From the NCBI GenBank assembly GCA_016124455.1, contig WGNQ01000010.1:1-64000 (forward strand): a stretch of 64,000 nt of DNA. Direction: 5' to 3'. The translations under genes and the position numbers were made by a program. The notes below the pieces were generated by a model. That model was given only the letters and a program-made list of their open reading frames with translations, was not told the origin of the DNA and made no database searches. Shown piece by piece: positions 1 through 8,650 of the stretch. Origin of the DNA: Sideroxydans sp. GTDB lineage: Bacteria; Pseudomonadota; Gammaproteobacteria; Burkholderiales; Gallionellaceae. Positions within the stretch are counted from its first letter, which is position 1. The number at the start of each line of letters is the position of its first letter.

Positions 1-175
1 AGCCGGTAGCCAAGAAGCCCGTAGCTAAAAAGGCAGTGGCCGCCAAGAAGCCGGTAGCCAAGAAGCCCGTAGCTAAAAAGGCAGTGGCCGCCAAGAAGCC
101 GGTAGCCAAGAAGCCCGTAGCCAAAAAGGCAGTGGCCGCCAAGAAGCCGGTAGCCAAGAAGCCCGTAGCCAAAAA
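1..175 (+). repeat. 48-bp in-frame tandem repeat
   Basis: The unit boundaries fall at 36, 84 and 132, with a partial copy at 1-35. Copies are nearly identical at DNA level: gct becomes gcc in the third, and the last copy diverges after 175. Each unit encodes 16 residues (three KK dipeptides with P/A/V spacers), so gain or loss of a unit keeps the frame. This is a coding minisatellite, not a CRISPR array. Confidence 0.85.
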
Positions 176-302
176 ACCGGTCGCGGCAAAACCGGCGGCA
201 CCAGCTGTTGCAGCACCTACCCTGGCTCCTTCTGCGCCAGCACCTGTGCGTCCGGCTGCAACCTGGCCATTCCCGACACCAGGCATCAGCAAGCCGAACT
301 GA
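1..302 (+). CDS. Lys/Ala/Pro-rich repeat protein, histone H1-like C-terminus (5' partial)
   Basis: The frame is open from the first bases of the window, so the gene starts upstream; the GTG at 36 lies inside a repeat and is not a credible start. The visible 99 or so residues are repeats of the type KKPVAKKPVAKKAVAA, followed by an Ala/Pro linker and the ending TWPFPTPGISKPN before a TGA at 300-302. Such basic low-complexity tails occur in bacterial H1-like and AlgP-like nucleoid proteins, which bind DNA through lysine-rich arms. The N-terminal domain is outside the window, so the family cannot be fixed; a phasin or other protein with a basic tail remains possible. A hairpin follows the stop. 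Confidence 0.6.
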   Translation, partial: PVAKKPVAKKAVAAKKPVAKKPVAKKAVAAKKPVAKKPVAKKAVAAKKPVAKKPVAKKPVAAKPAAPAVAAPTLAPSAPAPVRPAATWPFPTPGISKPN

Positions 303-322
303 TGGGGCTGGAAGCTGTGGGG

Positions 323-360
323 TCAGCCCTGGTTGCAGAGAAGGGCTGATCCACGGTTTT
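323..360 (+). terminator. Possible terminator after the repeat protein
   Basis: An 8-bp stem, TCAGCCCT at 323-330 with AGGGCTGA at 342-349, is followed by a short T-rich stretch at 357-361. It lies 20 bp after the stop of the H1-like gene. The T-tract is weak, so the call is tentative. I see no gene in the rest of 303-554. Confidence 0.45.
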
Positions 361-554
361 GTTGCAGGGTTGTTTCACCGGGCGCATTCAAGTGCGAGTG
401 CGCCTCTTTTCCTGGTTCGCTTGTGGCGGCCACGGTTTTCTTTTCCCTCATTAAATCTATGCATGGCGTGTGCTTCTGGCGGATGACGGGTCATGATGAT
501 CCGGTCGCGCCGAATAGCGTGGCGACAAGTGCGCAGGTGTTGTGCGGGGTTCCT

Positions 555-1175
555 CTATTGCGGGTGTTCGTCCTCGCCCCATTTCTTGACCAGCTTATGC
601 GCTACGCCTAGGTGATCCAGAATGCGTGCCACGACGAAATCCACCAGATCCTGTACGGTCTGCGGATGATAGTAGAACCCGGGGTTGGGTGGCATGATCA
701 CCGCCCCGGCATGCGACAGTTTGAGCATATTCTCCAGATGGATGGCTGAAAACGGCATTTCGCGCGGCACTAGAAGCAGTGGGCGTTTTTCCTTGAGCAT
801 CACATCGGCAGCGCGAGTGATCAGGTCGTCGCTGATGCCGCCAGCAACCTTGCCCAGTGTACCCATGGTGCACGGGCAGATTACCATGGCATCGCCAGGA
901 TTGGAGCCGGAGGCCATGGGAGCATACCAGTCGTCACGACCATAGACGCGCAGCTCACCATTGATGGTGCCGATGCGTTCATGCAGCATCTTTTCGGCAT
1001 CCTGCGGACGGGATGGCAAGGTTAACTCGAGTTCCTGTTTACTGACGATCTGCGCAGCTTGCGAATAAACCAGTTGTACATGCACGCCACTGTGCAGCAG
1101 GCATTCAAGCAGGCGCATGCCATATGGCATGCCGGAGGCGCCAGTAAGGGCGAGGGTGATGTGTTTTTTATTCAT
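555..1175 (-). CDS. ubiX: Flavin prenyltransferase UbiX
   Basis: UbiX attaches a dimethylallyl group to FMN, making the prenylated flavin used by the UbiD decarboxylase in ubiquinone synthesis. The 206-residue protein has the family start LALTGASGMPYG (Rossmann-like flavoprotein fold). It also has the conserved stretch VICPCTMGTLGKVAGGISDDL near residues 98-118 and the KEKRPLLLVPREMPFS motif. The length is normal for the family. It is the last gene of a minus-strand run (rapZ, NusG-II protein, Gx transporter, ubiX), and its ATG overlaps the end of the transporter gene by 4 bp, which suggests translational coupling. No ubiD is visible in the window. Confidence 0.95.
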   Translation of the reverse strand: MNKKHITLALTGASGMPYGMRLLECLLHSGVHVQLVYSQAAQIVSKQELELTLPSRPQDAEKMLHERIGTINGELRVYGRDDWYAPMASGSNPGDAMVICPCTMGTLGKVAGGISDDLITRAADVMLKEKRPLLLVPREMPFSAIHLENMLKLSHAGAVIMPPNPGFYYHPQTVQDLVDFVVARILDHLGVAHKLVKKWGEDEHPQ

Positions 1176-1708
1176 GATGCGGGTACCAGTTTGGTTTTTG
1201 GTTCAGTCAGGAAGTGTGCCGCGATCAACCCGTTCACCGTACCAAACAGCAGCGCAGCCATGGCGAAGATGGGAAACAGGTAGGCGATGCCTGCGTGCGG
1301 GATTAGCCACAGGTAGACGATGAGCAACTGCCCGGCAATGTGTGCAAACGCGGCGAGTATGCTGTGTGTGACCGCACCGAACCAGCGCGTTGGCAGGCAC
1401 TGGCCTAGCGCCAGAATCAACAGGCTGCACAGCGCGCCACTGAGGCTCAGAAAGAAGCCGGGTGCGAGAAAATTGCCAAACAGCAAGCTGCCCGCCACCA
1501 CGCGCAGCAGCGACACCCAGGCGGCGGTACGCCAGCCATAGCGTGCCAGTACGATCAGGGTGACGATGTTGGCCAGCCCCGGCTTCACCCCGGGCAGTGG
1601 CGAAGGTACGGCGGCTTCCAGTACCGACAGGCCAAGCGCGAGCGCCGCCATGCGCGCGACGTGGTGATCGCGCTCGGTAGTTTGCAGATTAATAATTGAG
1701 GCTGTCAT
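1172..1708 (-). CDS. Gx transporter family membrane protein (HepS / heptaprenyl diphosphate synthase component I-like)
   Basis: This 178-residue, very hydrophobic protein carries the Gx-transporter signature near residues 27-55 (LSVLEAAVPSPLPGVKPGLAN followed by IVTLIVLARYG) and five or six predicted membrane helices. The family (Pfam HepS-type) resembles substrate-binding S components of ECF transporters. The older name heptaprenyl diphosphate synthase component I is probably misleading. It overlaps the upstream NusG-II gene by 20 bp and the downstream ubiX by 4 bp. That packing with a NusG-II protein recurs in bacteria near flavin or quinone functions. The substrate is not visible from sequence. 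Confidence 0.8.
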   Translation of the reverse strand: MTASIINLQTTERDHHVARMAALALGLSVLEAAVPSPLPGVKPGLANIVTLIVLARYGWRTAAWVSLLRVVAGSLLFGNFLAPGFFLSLSGALCSLLILALGQCLPTRWFGAVTHSILAAFAHIAGQLLIVYLWLIPHAGIAYLFPIFAMAALLFGTVNGLIAAHFLTEPKTKLVPAS

Positions 1709-2057
1709 AACGTTTCACGTTGCCAGCCAGTTCGACGCTGACCTGATTGGGCAAACATATGGCGATTTCCCCAACCTGTTTCAGCCAGCCCTGGTGTACG
1801 CAATATTGACGTGGGCTGGGATCGGATGCCACGCGTGCTTGCCGGTTATATATGGCGATGCGGCTGATGCCGAGCGGGCCGGGTACCTCCACAACCTGGT
1901 TGCGCGACAGGCTGATTTCGCGAAATGTCTTGCCGCCGCTGCGGATGATGGCCTTGTCTGCCGTACCGCCCTGCCAGACCGTAAGCACCAGCCAGACGGT
2001 AAGCAGTGCGCCGCACAGCACGGTGAGCCAGTCGCCGGGTTTGATATGGGCCAGCAT
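1689..2057 (-). CDS. NusG domain II-containing membrane-anchored protein
   Basis: The 122-residue protein begins with a cytoplasmic stub and one membrane helix at about residues 10-28. A small extracytoplasmic beta domain follows, of the NusG-domain-II type (GGKTFREISLSRNQVVEVPGP, then a YCVHQGWLKQ segment). It lacks the NGN domain and is not the transcription factor NusG. Stand-alone domain-II proteins are usually found beside Gx transporters, as here, and in some lineages with ApbE flavin transferases; none is visible here. The gene lies 2 bp from rapZ, so it is probably co-transcribed with it. Its function is unknown. Confidence 0.75.
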   Translation of the reverse strand: MLAHIKPGDWLTVLCGALLTVWLVLTVWQGGTADKAIIRSGGKTFREISLSRNQVVEVPGPLGISRIAIYNRQARVASDPSPRQYCVHQGWLKQVGEIAICLPNQVSVELAGNVKRYDSLNY

Positions 2058-2059
2058 CT

Positions 2060-2905
2060 CTAGCTTGTGCCCAGCTCGCGATGTCGCAGCAGTACCTGCT
2101 GCTGCGTGTGCTCAAAATGACGCGCGAGTTTTTCCGCCAGATAGACCGAGCGATGCTGGCCACCGGTGCAGCCGATGGCGACGGTCAGGTAGCTGCGGTT
2201 GTCGTCAACATAGTGCGGCAGCCAGTTTTCGACGAAGCCGCGGACGTCATCGAACATTTTCTGGGTGAGCGGTGTTTTTTCCAGAAAGCCTGCTACCGCG
2301 GCATCGCGACCAGTCAGCGGGCGCAGCAGCGGATCGTAATGCGGATTGGGCAGGCAGCGCACATCGAATACAAGATCGGCATCCAGCGGCAGGCCATGTT
2401 TGAAGCCGAACGACTGGAATAGCAGGGTCAGCCGTGCGCGGTCAAGATGGATAAAATCCTTGACCCACAGCCGCAAGGTGTTGGCGCCCACTTCGCTGGT
2501 GTCAATGTGGTGGCCGATGTCGCCGATCTCGGCCAGCATATGGCGTTCCTGTTGCACGCACTCCGGCAGGGTAAGCTGGTCATCGCTCAACGGATGGCGG
2601 CGGCGGGTCTCGGAAAAACGTTTCACCAGAGTATCGGTCTGCGCCTCGAGAAACAGCAGGTGTACGTCAATGCCTTGCTGTTTGAGCCGGGTGATGTGTT
2701 GCGGCAATTGCTGCACGCTGTTGCCGCTACGCACGTCGATGCTGACTGCGACGCGTACATGTCCGGCTTGCCGCAGGTTGTCCATCAGCGATGGCAGCAG
2801 TTCGACCGGCAGGTTGTCCACGCAGTAATAGCCGTTATCCTCCAGCACCTTGAGTGCCACGCTTTTTCCGGAACCGGATAATCCGCTGATGAGAAATAGC
2901 TGCAT
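2060..2905 (-). CDS. rapZ: RNase adapter protein / nucleotide-binding RapZ
   Basis: RapZ (YvcJ family) is a P-loop protein; in enterobacteria it delivers GlmZ sRNA to RNase E and so tunes glucosamine-6-phosphate synthase. Here 281 residues show a Walker A GLSGSGKS at 8-15, then [12 protein letters not shown] and the C-terminal [15 protein letters not shown] signature that marks the family. Position next to hprK and ptsN is the usual proteobacterial arrangement. Whether a GlmZ-type RNA exists in this organism cannot be judged, so the regulatory target is open. The gene starts 5 bp after the hprK stop. Confidence 0.95.
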   Translation of the reverse strand: MQLFLISGLSGSGKSVALKVLEDNGYYCVDNLPVELLPSLMDNLRQAGHVRVAVSIDVRSGNSVQQLPQHITRLKQQGIDVHLLFLEAQTDTLVKRFSETRRRHPLSDDQLTLPECVQQERHMLAEIGDIGHHIDTSEVGANTLRLWVKDFIHLDRARLTLLFQSFGFKHGLPLDADLVFDVRCLPNPHYDPLLRPLTGRDAAVAGFLEKTPLTQKMFDDVRGFVENWLPHYVDDNRSYLTVAIGCTGGQHRSVYLAEKLARHFEHTQQQVLLRHRELGTS

Positions 2906-2910
2906 GGCGG

Positions 2911-3849
2911 CTACTGGTTCTGCATGTGGGTTTCGTGGCGGGCGAGGAACTCCTGCATGGTGTCGATGCCGCGTTGTTGCAGCACGAAGTTACGTGCAGC
3001 GGCTTCCACCAGTACTGCAAGGTTGCGTCCCGCGATCACCGGGATGTTGACCGTGCTGATCTTTACCCCGAGTATTTCCTGATAACTGGCGTTCAGCGGC
3101 AAGCGTTCCATTTTGGACACGTCGCCGCCGGGCGGACGGTGCAGATGCACGATGAGCTTCAGGCTTTTCTTGCGGCGCACCGCAGTTTCGCCGAACATGG
3201 TGCGGATATTCAGCATGCCCAGTCCGCGCACTTCGAGGAAATCGCGCAGCAACTCCGGGCAGCGCCCTTCCAGGGTATCAGGCGAGATGCGGTACAACTC
3301 GGTGACGTCGTCCGCCACCAGCCCGTTGCCGCGCGTGATCAATTCCAGTCCGAGTTCGCTCTTGCCCACCCCGCTATCTCCGGTAATCAGCACGCCGACG
3401 CCGAGCACATCGAGGAATACACCGTGGCGCGAAGTTGACTCGGCCAGCTCCTTGGCGATGTAATGGCGCACCAGCCACATCAGGTGCACGCTGTTCAGCG
3501 GGGAACGGAATAGCGGGGTATGGGTGGCGTTGGCGTAATCGATCAGTTGTTGCGGGATGTGTTCGGCGCCGGCAACGATCAGGCACAACGAGTTGCCCCG
3601 TTCGATCTGCGCCAGCGCTTCCTCGAGCGCGGCAGGTGACAGGCTGCTCAGGTAATCGAATTCGGTCTCGCTGAACACCTGTACCCAGTTGGGGTGGATC
3701 AGGTTGAGGTGGCCGATCAGGCCCTTGTCGGAAGCGCTGACTTCCTCGCCGTCGAGTATCTTGTCGGCGCCATCGGCGCCAGCCACCCAATGCAGGGCGA
3801 GACGCTCCTGTTTGTCCTCGAACAGCCGCCTGATATTAACCTGAGCCAT
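2911..3849 (-). CDS. hprK: HPr kinase/phosphorylase
   Basis: HprK phosphorylates and dephosphorylates a serine of the PTS carrier HPr/NPr. The 312-residue protein has the N-terminal substrate-like domain, a Walker A GDSGVGKS at 157-164 and the HprK signature around [16 protein letters not shown]. In betaproteobacteria lacking full sugar PTS it is thought to act with the nitrogen-PTS proteins, and ptsN lies directly upstream. No NPr or enzyme I gene is in this window. It sits between ptsN and rapZ on the minus strand. Confidence 0.95.
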   Translation of the reverse strand: MAQVNIRRLFEDKQERLALHWVAGADGADKILDGEEVSASDKGLIGHLNLIHPNWVQVFSETEFDYLSSLSPAALEEALAQIERGNSLCLIVAGAEHIPQQLIDYANATHTPLFRSPLNSVHLMWLVRHYIAKELAESTSRHGVFLDVLGVGVLITGDSGVGKSELGLELITRGNGLVADDVTELYRISPDTLEGRCPELLRDFLEVRGLGMLNIRTMFGETAVRRKKSLKLIVHLHRPPGGDVSKMERLPLNASYQEILGVKISTVNIPVIAGRNLAVLVEAAARNFVLQQRGIDTMQEFLARHETHMQNQ

Positions 3850-3921
3850 GATGCATCCTTTGGTGAATTGCTGCTTTTCCCGCTTTTATGCAGTCAAAGG
3901 GCGTTCACATAAAAGCATAAC

Positions 3922-4392
3922 TCATTGCGTATGCCAGTTGGCGAACAACTGGTGGATGGCGGCGGGATCGTTGCTGGATTGCAGCTGTTCACGGAAGTCC
4001 TTGTCGCTGAACATTTGCGCCAGTTCCCCCAGAATCTGCAGATGCATGTCGGTAGCGCGTTCCGGCACCAGCAGCACGAAAATCAGGCTGACCGGCAAGC
4101 CGTCGGGGGCGTCGAACGGGATGGGTGATTGCACCTTGAAAAAAGCGGCGACCGCATCGCGCAGTCCCTTGACCCGGCCGTGGGGGATGGCCACGCCCTG
4201 TCCCAAACCGGTGGAGCCAAGCTTTTCGCGCGCGAACAGGCTGTCAAATACCTGGCTGCGGGCGATTTGCAGCTGGTTTTCGAACAGGATGCCTGCCTGT
4301 TCAAACACCCGCTTCTTGCTGGTGGATTCGGCATCGAGGATGATGTTCTCGGGGGGCAGGATATTGCTGATCAGGTTCATGGTTTCAATCAT
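3922..4392 (-). CDS. ptsN: Nitrogen-PTS enzyme IIA (EIIA-Ntr)
   Basis: The 156-residue protein is a single PTS EIIA type-2 domain. The phosphoacceptor histidine is His71 in GQGVAIPHGRV. EIIA-Ntr takes phosphate from NPr and acts by protein contact, for example on potassium transport and stress kinases, rather than by carrying sugar. The start at 4392 is preferred over Met5 because GAG lies a suitable distance upstream. A strong hairpin with a T-run separates it from hpf, so its level may differ from that of the upstream genes. Confidence 0.93.
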   Translation of the reverse strand: MIETMNLISNILPPENIILDAESTSKKRVFEQAGILFENQLQIARSQVFDSLFAREKLGSTGLGQGVAIPHGRVKGLRDAVAAFFKVQSPIPFDAPDGLPVSLIFVLLVPERATDMHLQILGELAQMFSDKDFREQLQSSNDPAAIHQLFANWHTQ

Positions 4393-4407
4393 CTGTGCTC
4401 AACCATT

Positions 4408-4436
4408 AAAAAAGGGGGCATATCGGTTACCCCCTT
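4408..4436 (-). terminator. Intrinsic terminator or attenuator between hpf and ptsN
   Basis: Read on the minus strand, AAGGGGG pairs with CCCCCTT across an 11-nt loop and runs into a T-tract. It lies between the hpf stop (4446) and the ptsN start (4392). It should reduce read-through from rpoN-hpf into ptsN-hprK-rapZ. Confidence 0.75.
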
Positions 4437-4445
4437 GTGCCGGGC

Positions 4446-4769
4446 TTATTCAGCGGCAGCGTGTTTGCCGGAATCGTCGTGGCGGCGTGCGGTGAATTTT
4501 TCCTTGTGCTTGATAATCTGGCGGTCAAGCTTGTCGATCAGCTGGTCGATGGCGACGTACAGGTTGCCGTCTTCGCATTCGACGAAGATGGTCTTGCCGC
4601 TGATATGCACACTGGCTTCCGCTTTCTGCTGCAGCTTTTCGACAGACAGGATGACGTTTACGTCGATCACATTGTCGAAGTGGCTTTTGATTTTGGCAAG
4701 CTTGTCGGTAACGTGCTGGCGGATGGCGGGCGTGATTTCGAGATGACGTCCGGTGAGATTTAGGTTCAT
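4446..4769 (-). CDS. hpf: Ribosome hibernation-promoting factor (short HPF / sigma-54 modulation protein)
   Basis: The 107-residue protein matches the S30AE/HPF fold: NLTGRHLEITPAIRQHV at the start, a conserved KASVHISGKTIFVE-like strand and DLYVAIDQLIDKLDRQI-like helix. HPF binds the 30S decoding centre in resting cells and forms inactive 100S ribosomes. It is the short form without the C-terminal dimerisation domain. An AAGGAG sequence precedes the ATG by about nine bases. It lies directly downstream of rpoN, the family's classic position and the source of its old name. Confidence 0.93.
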   Translation of the reverse strand: MNLNLTGRHLEITPAIRQHVTDKLAKIKSHFDNVIDVNVILSVEKLQQKAEASVHISGKTIFVECEDGNLYVAIDQLIDKLDRQIIKHKEKFTARRHDDSGKHAAAE

Positions 4770-4787
4770 AGCCCTGCTCCTTGGTAG

Positions 4788-6221
4788 TTAAAAAGATTTA
4801 CGGAGGTTGACCGGGAGAATATGCAGCAATTCCCGGTATTTTGCCACGGTACGCCGGGCAACCAGTATGCCCTGCTGTGCCAGGATTTCTGCAATGCGGC
4901 TGTCGGTAAGCGGTTGTTTCGCATCCTCCTCGCTGACCAGCTGTTTGATCAGTGCGCGAATGGCGGTGGAGGAGCAGGCGCCGCCGCTTTCGGTAGCCAG
5001 TCCGCTGCTGAAGAAATATTTGAGCTCGTATACGCCGCGCGGGGTGCGCATGAATTTCTGCGTGGTGACGCGCGAGATGGTTGATTCATGCAGTTCAAGC
5101 TGATCGGCAATTTCGCGCAGCACCAGCGGGCGCATGCCGATCTCGCCGTGCTCGAGGAATTTGTGCTGGCGCTCGACGATGGCTTGCGATACGCGCAGGA
5201 TGGTGTCGAAGCGCTGCTGCAGGTTCTTGATGAACCAGCGCGCTTCCTGTAATTGTCCGGCGAGCTGCTGGGCGTTCTTTTCGCCGCGTTGCTGCAGAAT
5301 GTTGGCATACATCTGGTTGACACGCAGGCGCGGCATGGCTTCCGAATTGAGGCGCGCGCGCCAGCCGCTCTTGGTGCGTTCCACGACCACATCGGGTACC
5401 ACGTGGTCGGCCGCGCGCGATTCGTACTTGTCGCCGGGCTTGGGGTTGAGCTGCATGATCAGCGCCTGAGCGACGCGCAATGACGCATCGTCGCAATGCA
5501 ATACCTTTTTCAGCTTGGCGAAGTCATGTGCTGCCAACAGGTCGAGGTGCTGCATTGCCAGTCGTAAGGCCAGTTCGCGTCCCGGTACGTCTTCCGGCAG
5601 CGCTTTCAGTTGCAAGACAAGGCATTCGCCCAGGTTTCGCGCGCCCAGGCCCGGTTCGTCCAGATACTGCAGCTGCGCCAGCGCGGTTTCCAGGTCGTCC
5701 AGTGAAATTTCGAGTTCCGGCGGCAGCAACTCGACAATCTCCTGCAGCGGCTGGGACAAATAGCCATTTTCATCCAGCGCGTCGATCAGCAGGCCGACAA
5801 TCTTCTTGTCGCGTGCATCGAGCGTGCTCATGTTCAGCTGCCACAGCAGGTGTTCGCGCAGGCTGGGTAATTCTGCCGCCACTTCGCTGCGCGGTTCATC
5901 CTCATCGTCTGGTGAGCTGCTGGCGGCAAAAGACGGCTCGCCCCATTCTTCGGCGGCCGGGTGCGCTTCCTCATGCGGCGAGGTACTTTCAGTGGTACTT
6001 GCCGTGCTGGAGGTTTCGGCGGACGAATAGGATTGAGCGCTATCTTCGTCTTCGCGCTCCAGCAGGGGGTTCTCGTCCAGCAGGCGTGCGACTTCCTGGT
6101 TGATTTCCATGGTGGAGAGTTGCAGCAGGCGTATGGACTGCTGCAACTGGGGAGTCAACGCCAGTTGCTGGGACTGTCTTAATTGTAGTGCGGGTCTCAT
6201 TCCATAGGGGCCGGTCAGCAC
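4788..6221 (-). CDS. rpoN: RNA polymerase sigma-54 factor
   Basis: Sigma-54 directs RNA polymerase to -24/-12 promoters and needs an AAA+ activator. The 477-residue protein has the Gln-rich region I (LRQSQQLALTPQLQQSIRLLQLS), an acidic region II (Ser/Glu/Asp rich, about 65-115), core-binding region and the C-terminal RpoN box ARRTVAKYRELL. The given start is a GTG with AAAGG four bases upstream. An ATG at 6200 (Met8, just before RPALQLRQ) is the alternative and matches homologues better. A likely target is the pilin promoter at 12555-12570. Confidence 0.95.
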   Translation of the reverse strand: MLTGPYGMRPALQLRQSQQLALTPQLQQSIRLLQLSTMEINQEVARLLDENPLLEREDEDSAQSYSSAETSSTASTTESTSPHEEAHPAAEEWGEPSFAASSSPDDEDEPRSEVAAELPSLREHLLWQLNMSTLDARDKKIVGLLIDALDENGYLSQPLQEIVELLPPELEISLDDLETALAQLQYLDEPGLGARNLGECLVLQLKALPEDVPGRELALRLAMQHLDLLAAHDFAKLKKVLHCDDASLRVAQALIMQLNPKPGDKYESRAADHVVPDVVVERTKSGWRARLNSEAMPRLRVNQMYANILQQRGEKNAQQLAGQLQEARWFIKNLQQRFDTILRVSQAIVERQHKFLEHGEIGMRPLVLREIADQLELHESTISRVTTQKFMRTPRGVYELKYFFSSGLATESGGACSSTAIRALIKQLVSEEDAKQPLTDSRIAEILAQQGILVARRTVAKYRELLHILPVNLRKSF

Positions 6222-6236
6222 GTTGCCTTTTCGGCT

Positions 6237-6959
6237 TTATAGTTTGAAGTGCTCACCAAGATATACTTTCCTCACGCCCTCATTATAGATGATTTCATCG
6301 GGTTTTCCCTCAGCCATCACCGCACCAGCATTAATGATATAGGCGCGATCGCATATTCCCAATGTTTCCCGGACGTTATGGTCAGTTATCAGCACCCCGA
6401 TGTCGCGCTCCTTGAGAAAACGGATGATTTTCTGGATATCCAGCACGGCAATCGGGTCAACGCCGGCAAACGGCTCGTCCAGCAGGATGAAGCGCGGGTT
6501 GGTGGCCAGCGCGCGGGCGATTTCGACGCGCCGTCTTTCCCCGCCGGACAGGCTGATGGCTGGATTGTCGCGAATATGGGTGATATGCAGGTCTTCCAGC
6601 AATTCTTCCAGTCGTGCCTGCTTTTCCCCGTTGGCATACCCTTGCAGTTCGAGTACCGCCAGGATGTTTTCCGACACGGTGAGGCGGCGGAAAATGGATG
6701 CTTCCTGCGGCAGGTAGCCCAGCCCCAGGCGCGCGCGGCGGTGAATCGGCAGATGGGTGATGTTCTTGTCGTCGATGAAAATGTCGCCGTCATCTGCGGC
6801 CACCAGACCGACGATCATGTAGAAACTGGTGGTCTTGCCCGCGCCGTTGGGGCCCAGCAGGCCAACTACCTCGCCGCTTTTCAGCGACAGCGAAACGTCA
6901 TGCACCACGGTGCGTGAACGGTAGCGCTTTCTCAGCGATGTGGTGCGAAGCTCGCTCAT
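6237..6959 (-). CDS. lptB: LPS export ABC transporter ATPase LptB
   Basis: LptB powers extraction of LPS from the inner membrane as part of LptB2FGC. The 240-residue protein carries Walker A GPNGAGKT, the signature [16 protein letters not shown], Walker [14 protein letters not shown] and the switch histidine in [10 protein letters not shown]. The ATG overlaps the stop of lptA (ATGA), giving coupling. LptF and LptG are not in the window, as is usual because they lie elsewhere. A short gap of 15 bp separates it from rpoN. Confidence 0.95.
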   Translation of the reverse strand: MSELRTTSLRKRYRSRTVVHDVSLSLKSGEVVGLLGPNGAGKTTSFYMIVGLVAADDGDIFIDDKNITHLPIHRRARLGLGYLPQEASIFRRLTVSENILAVLELQGYANGEKQARLEELLEDLHITHIRDNPAISLSGGERRRVEIARALATNPRFILLDEPFAGVDPIAVLDIQKIIRFLKERDIGVLITDHNVRETLGICDRAYIINAGAVMAEGKPDEIIYNEGVRKVYLGEHFKL

Positions 6960-7564
6960 GGGTTTCCTTCCGGCCGGATCAGTGTGGTATCCGGCTTGAT
7001 TGATAGCGGTTCATCGGCTGGCGCTATCGCCGGCGCCTGCTTGTCCTTGGGCTGGATTACCGCACGTACACGCTGTTCCTTGCCCGGTGCTGGCGCCTGT
7101 TTGCCGGGCGCGCTGTTGACCTGGAATATCTCGGTTTTGGAATTATAGGTGATGTGCTCGCCACGTACATCGTCCTGGCCGCGCTTGACCCGGGCCTGGC
7201 CGAAAATTTCCATGATTTCGCTGCGGGTATCGTATTCGATACGGTCCCCATATCCTTCTACATACTCGTTCAGACCTTCGCGCTTCTGGCGAAAACTGGC
7301 CAGGTTGCCGGTGGCGGTGCCATGCTTGAAGCCGCTTTTGTCCTGCGTGACGACAATCTTGTCGCCGCGGATGATCAGGGTGCCCTGGGTCAACACCACG
7401 TTTCCGGTGAATACACTGATCTGGTTGGCATCGTCGATGCTGACCTGGTCCGATTCCAGGTGGACCGGCTTGTTGTGGTCGGCACGTTCGGCGAAACCGG
7501 TTGCGGCATGCGCAAACAGGACGGCACCCAGCAGCAAGGAACGACTAACGCTTTGCAGTTTCAT
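6956..7564 (-). CDS. lptA: LPS transport periplasmic protein LptA
   Basis: LptA forms the periplasmic bridge that carries LPS from LptC to the outer-membrane LptDE. The 202-residue protein starts with a signal peptide ([24 protein letters not shown], cleavage probable near residue 25). The OstA-type beta-jellyroll follows: [14 protein letters not shown], then [18 protein letters not shown]. The C-terminal 40 residues are a Pro/Ala/Lys-rich tail ([14 protein letters not shown] and onwards) longer than in E. coli. It overlaps lptC upstream by 20 bp and lptB downstream by 4 bp. Confidence 0.92.
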   Translation of the reverse strand: MKLQSVSRSLLLGAVLFAHAATGFAERADHNKPVHLESDQVSIDDANQISVFTGNVVLTQGTLIIRGDKIVVTQDKSGFKHGTATGNLASFRQKREGLNEYVEGYGDRIEYDTRSEIMEIFGQARVKRGQDDVRGEHITYNSKTEIFQVNSAPGKQAPAPGKEQRVRAVIQPKDKQAPAIAPADEPLSIKPDTTLIRPEGNP

Positions 7565-8135
7565 GCTGGCTGTTTACCTGGGCGAGTAGCTGGATCACGC
7601 CGGTCCTGTTGTTGAGCTTCATGCCGATGGCGTGTACCACATTGCTGTCATCGATGATGGTGACCGGGCGGTCGGTATCTGCCAGATCGTTGTCGGGCAG
7701 CACATGCAAATAGGAAGAGGTGAACGTCATTTCGCTCTGTGTGGCAGTGGCGTCGCGTACGACTTTTACGTCGTCATACAGGAATACCTGGTCACCTTCG
7801 CCGGATATCTTGCCGTGCCGGGCGGAGACGTGGACCGCTGGGCGGTCAGGATAAAGGCTGGTGAGCTGCGGCTCTTCCATGTGTGTGCTGTCATCATCCG
7901 GGTAGTGCAGCATTTTCTGTGCGCCCATGATGTAGTGCGGGACACCTTGCTCGTTCAGTGTGGTAGCCGACAGATTATCGATAATGTAATCCGGGTCATG
8001 GCGTTTGCTGTCGTCGGGTTTGGGCGGCAACGGCTGCACTTGCTGGTTCAGCCAGTAGGTCGCTCCCAGCAGCAGCAACAGCGGCAGCAGCGCCAACCAG
8101 GCGCGCAGGCGTTCGATAAAGCTCAGGTGATTCAT
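7545..8135 (-). CDS. lptC: LPS export protein LptC
   Basis: LptC is a bitopic membrane protein that passes LPS from LptB2FG to LptA. The 196-residue sequence has one N-terminal membrane helix (residues 10-30, LRAWLALLPLLLLLGATYWL). A periplasmic LptC domain follows, with DYIIDNLSATTLNEQGVPHY, LTSLYPDRPAVHVSARHGKIS and VTFTSSYLHVLPD-like strands. It lies between kdsC and lptA with overlaps on both sides, so the five genes kdsD-kdsC-lptC-lptA-lptB behave as one operon. Confidence 0.9.
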   Translation of the reverse strand: MNHLSFIERLRAWLALLPLLLLLGATYWLNQQVQPLPPKPDDSKRHDPDYIIDNLSATTLNEQGVPHYIMGAQKMLHYPDDDSTHMEEPQLTSLYPDRPAVHVSARHGKISGEGDQVFLYDDVKVVRDATATQSEMTFTSSYLHVLPDNDLADTDRPVTIIDDSNVVHAIGMKLNNRTGVIQLLAQVNSQHETAKR

Positions 8136-8650
8136 GCCATGTAGGGGGCAATCTGTTTATCCAGCGTGCCTTGCGCTGACATGATCAGTTCGCACACCTC
8201 GCGTACTGCGCCATGCCCGCCGTTGCGGCGAGTCACGTAATGGGCGTGATCACGCACCACTTGTGGCGCTTCCGGCACGGTGGCAGCGAGTGCCATGCGG
8301 CGCATTACCGGCAGGTCGACTACATCATCGCCCATGTAGGCTGCGGCATCGGCAGGAATATTCAGTTGCCGGAGCAGGGATTGCATCGTTGCCAGCTTGT
8401 TTTCAATACCCTGGAACAGATGGTTGATCCCCAGGTTCTTCGCGCGCAGTTCGACGCAGCGCGAGGTGCGTCCGGTAATGATGGCCAGTTCCACCCCTGA
8501 GGCCTTGAGCATTTTCAGGCCATGTCCGTCGAGCGAGTTGAAGCGTTTGAATTCTTCGCCCGAGTCGGCAAGATACAGCCCGCCATCGGTCATGATGCCG
8601 TCAATGTCGAAGGCGATGAGGCGTATCGATTTGGCCTGGTTCAGCTGCAT
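8132..8650 (-). CDS. kdsC: 3-deoxy-D-manno-octulosonate 8-phosphate phosphatase KdsC
   Basis: KdsC hydrolyses Kdo-8-phosphate to Kdo, the inner sugar of LPS. The 172-residue protein is a HAD-superfamily phosphatase without a cap domain. The nucleophile motif is FDIDGIMTDGGLYL (Asp15 and Asp17), then IITGRTS and the GDDVVDLPVMRR metal-binding motif. Its length is typical of the tetrameric family. The ATG overlaps the stop of kdsD by one base. Confidence 0.95.
   Translation of the reverse strand: MQLNQAKSIRLIAFDIDGIMTDGGLYLADSGEEFKRFNSLDGHGLKMLKASGVELAIITGRTSRCVELRAKNLGINHLFQGIENKLATMQSLLRQLNIPADAAAYMGDDVVDLPVMRRMALAATVPEAPQVVRDHAHYVTRRNGGHGAVREVCELIMSAQGTLDKQIAPYMA

Noticed and set aside
1-175. 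CRISPR array
   Set aside because: Repeats are contiguous without spacers and encode a regular Lys/Ala/Pro pattern in frame.
1689-2057. Transcription factor NusG
   Set aside because: Only domain II is present, behind a membrane helix; the NGN domain that binds RNA polymerase is missing.
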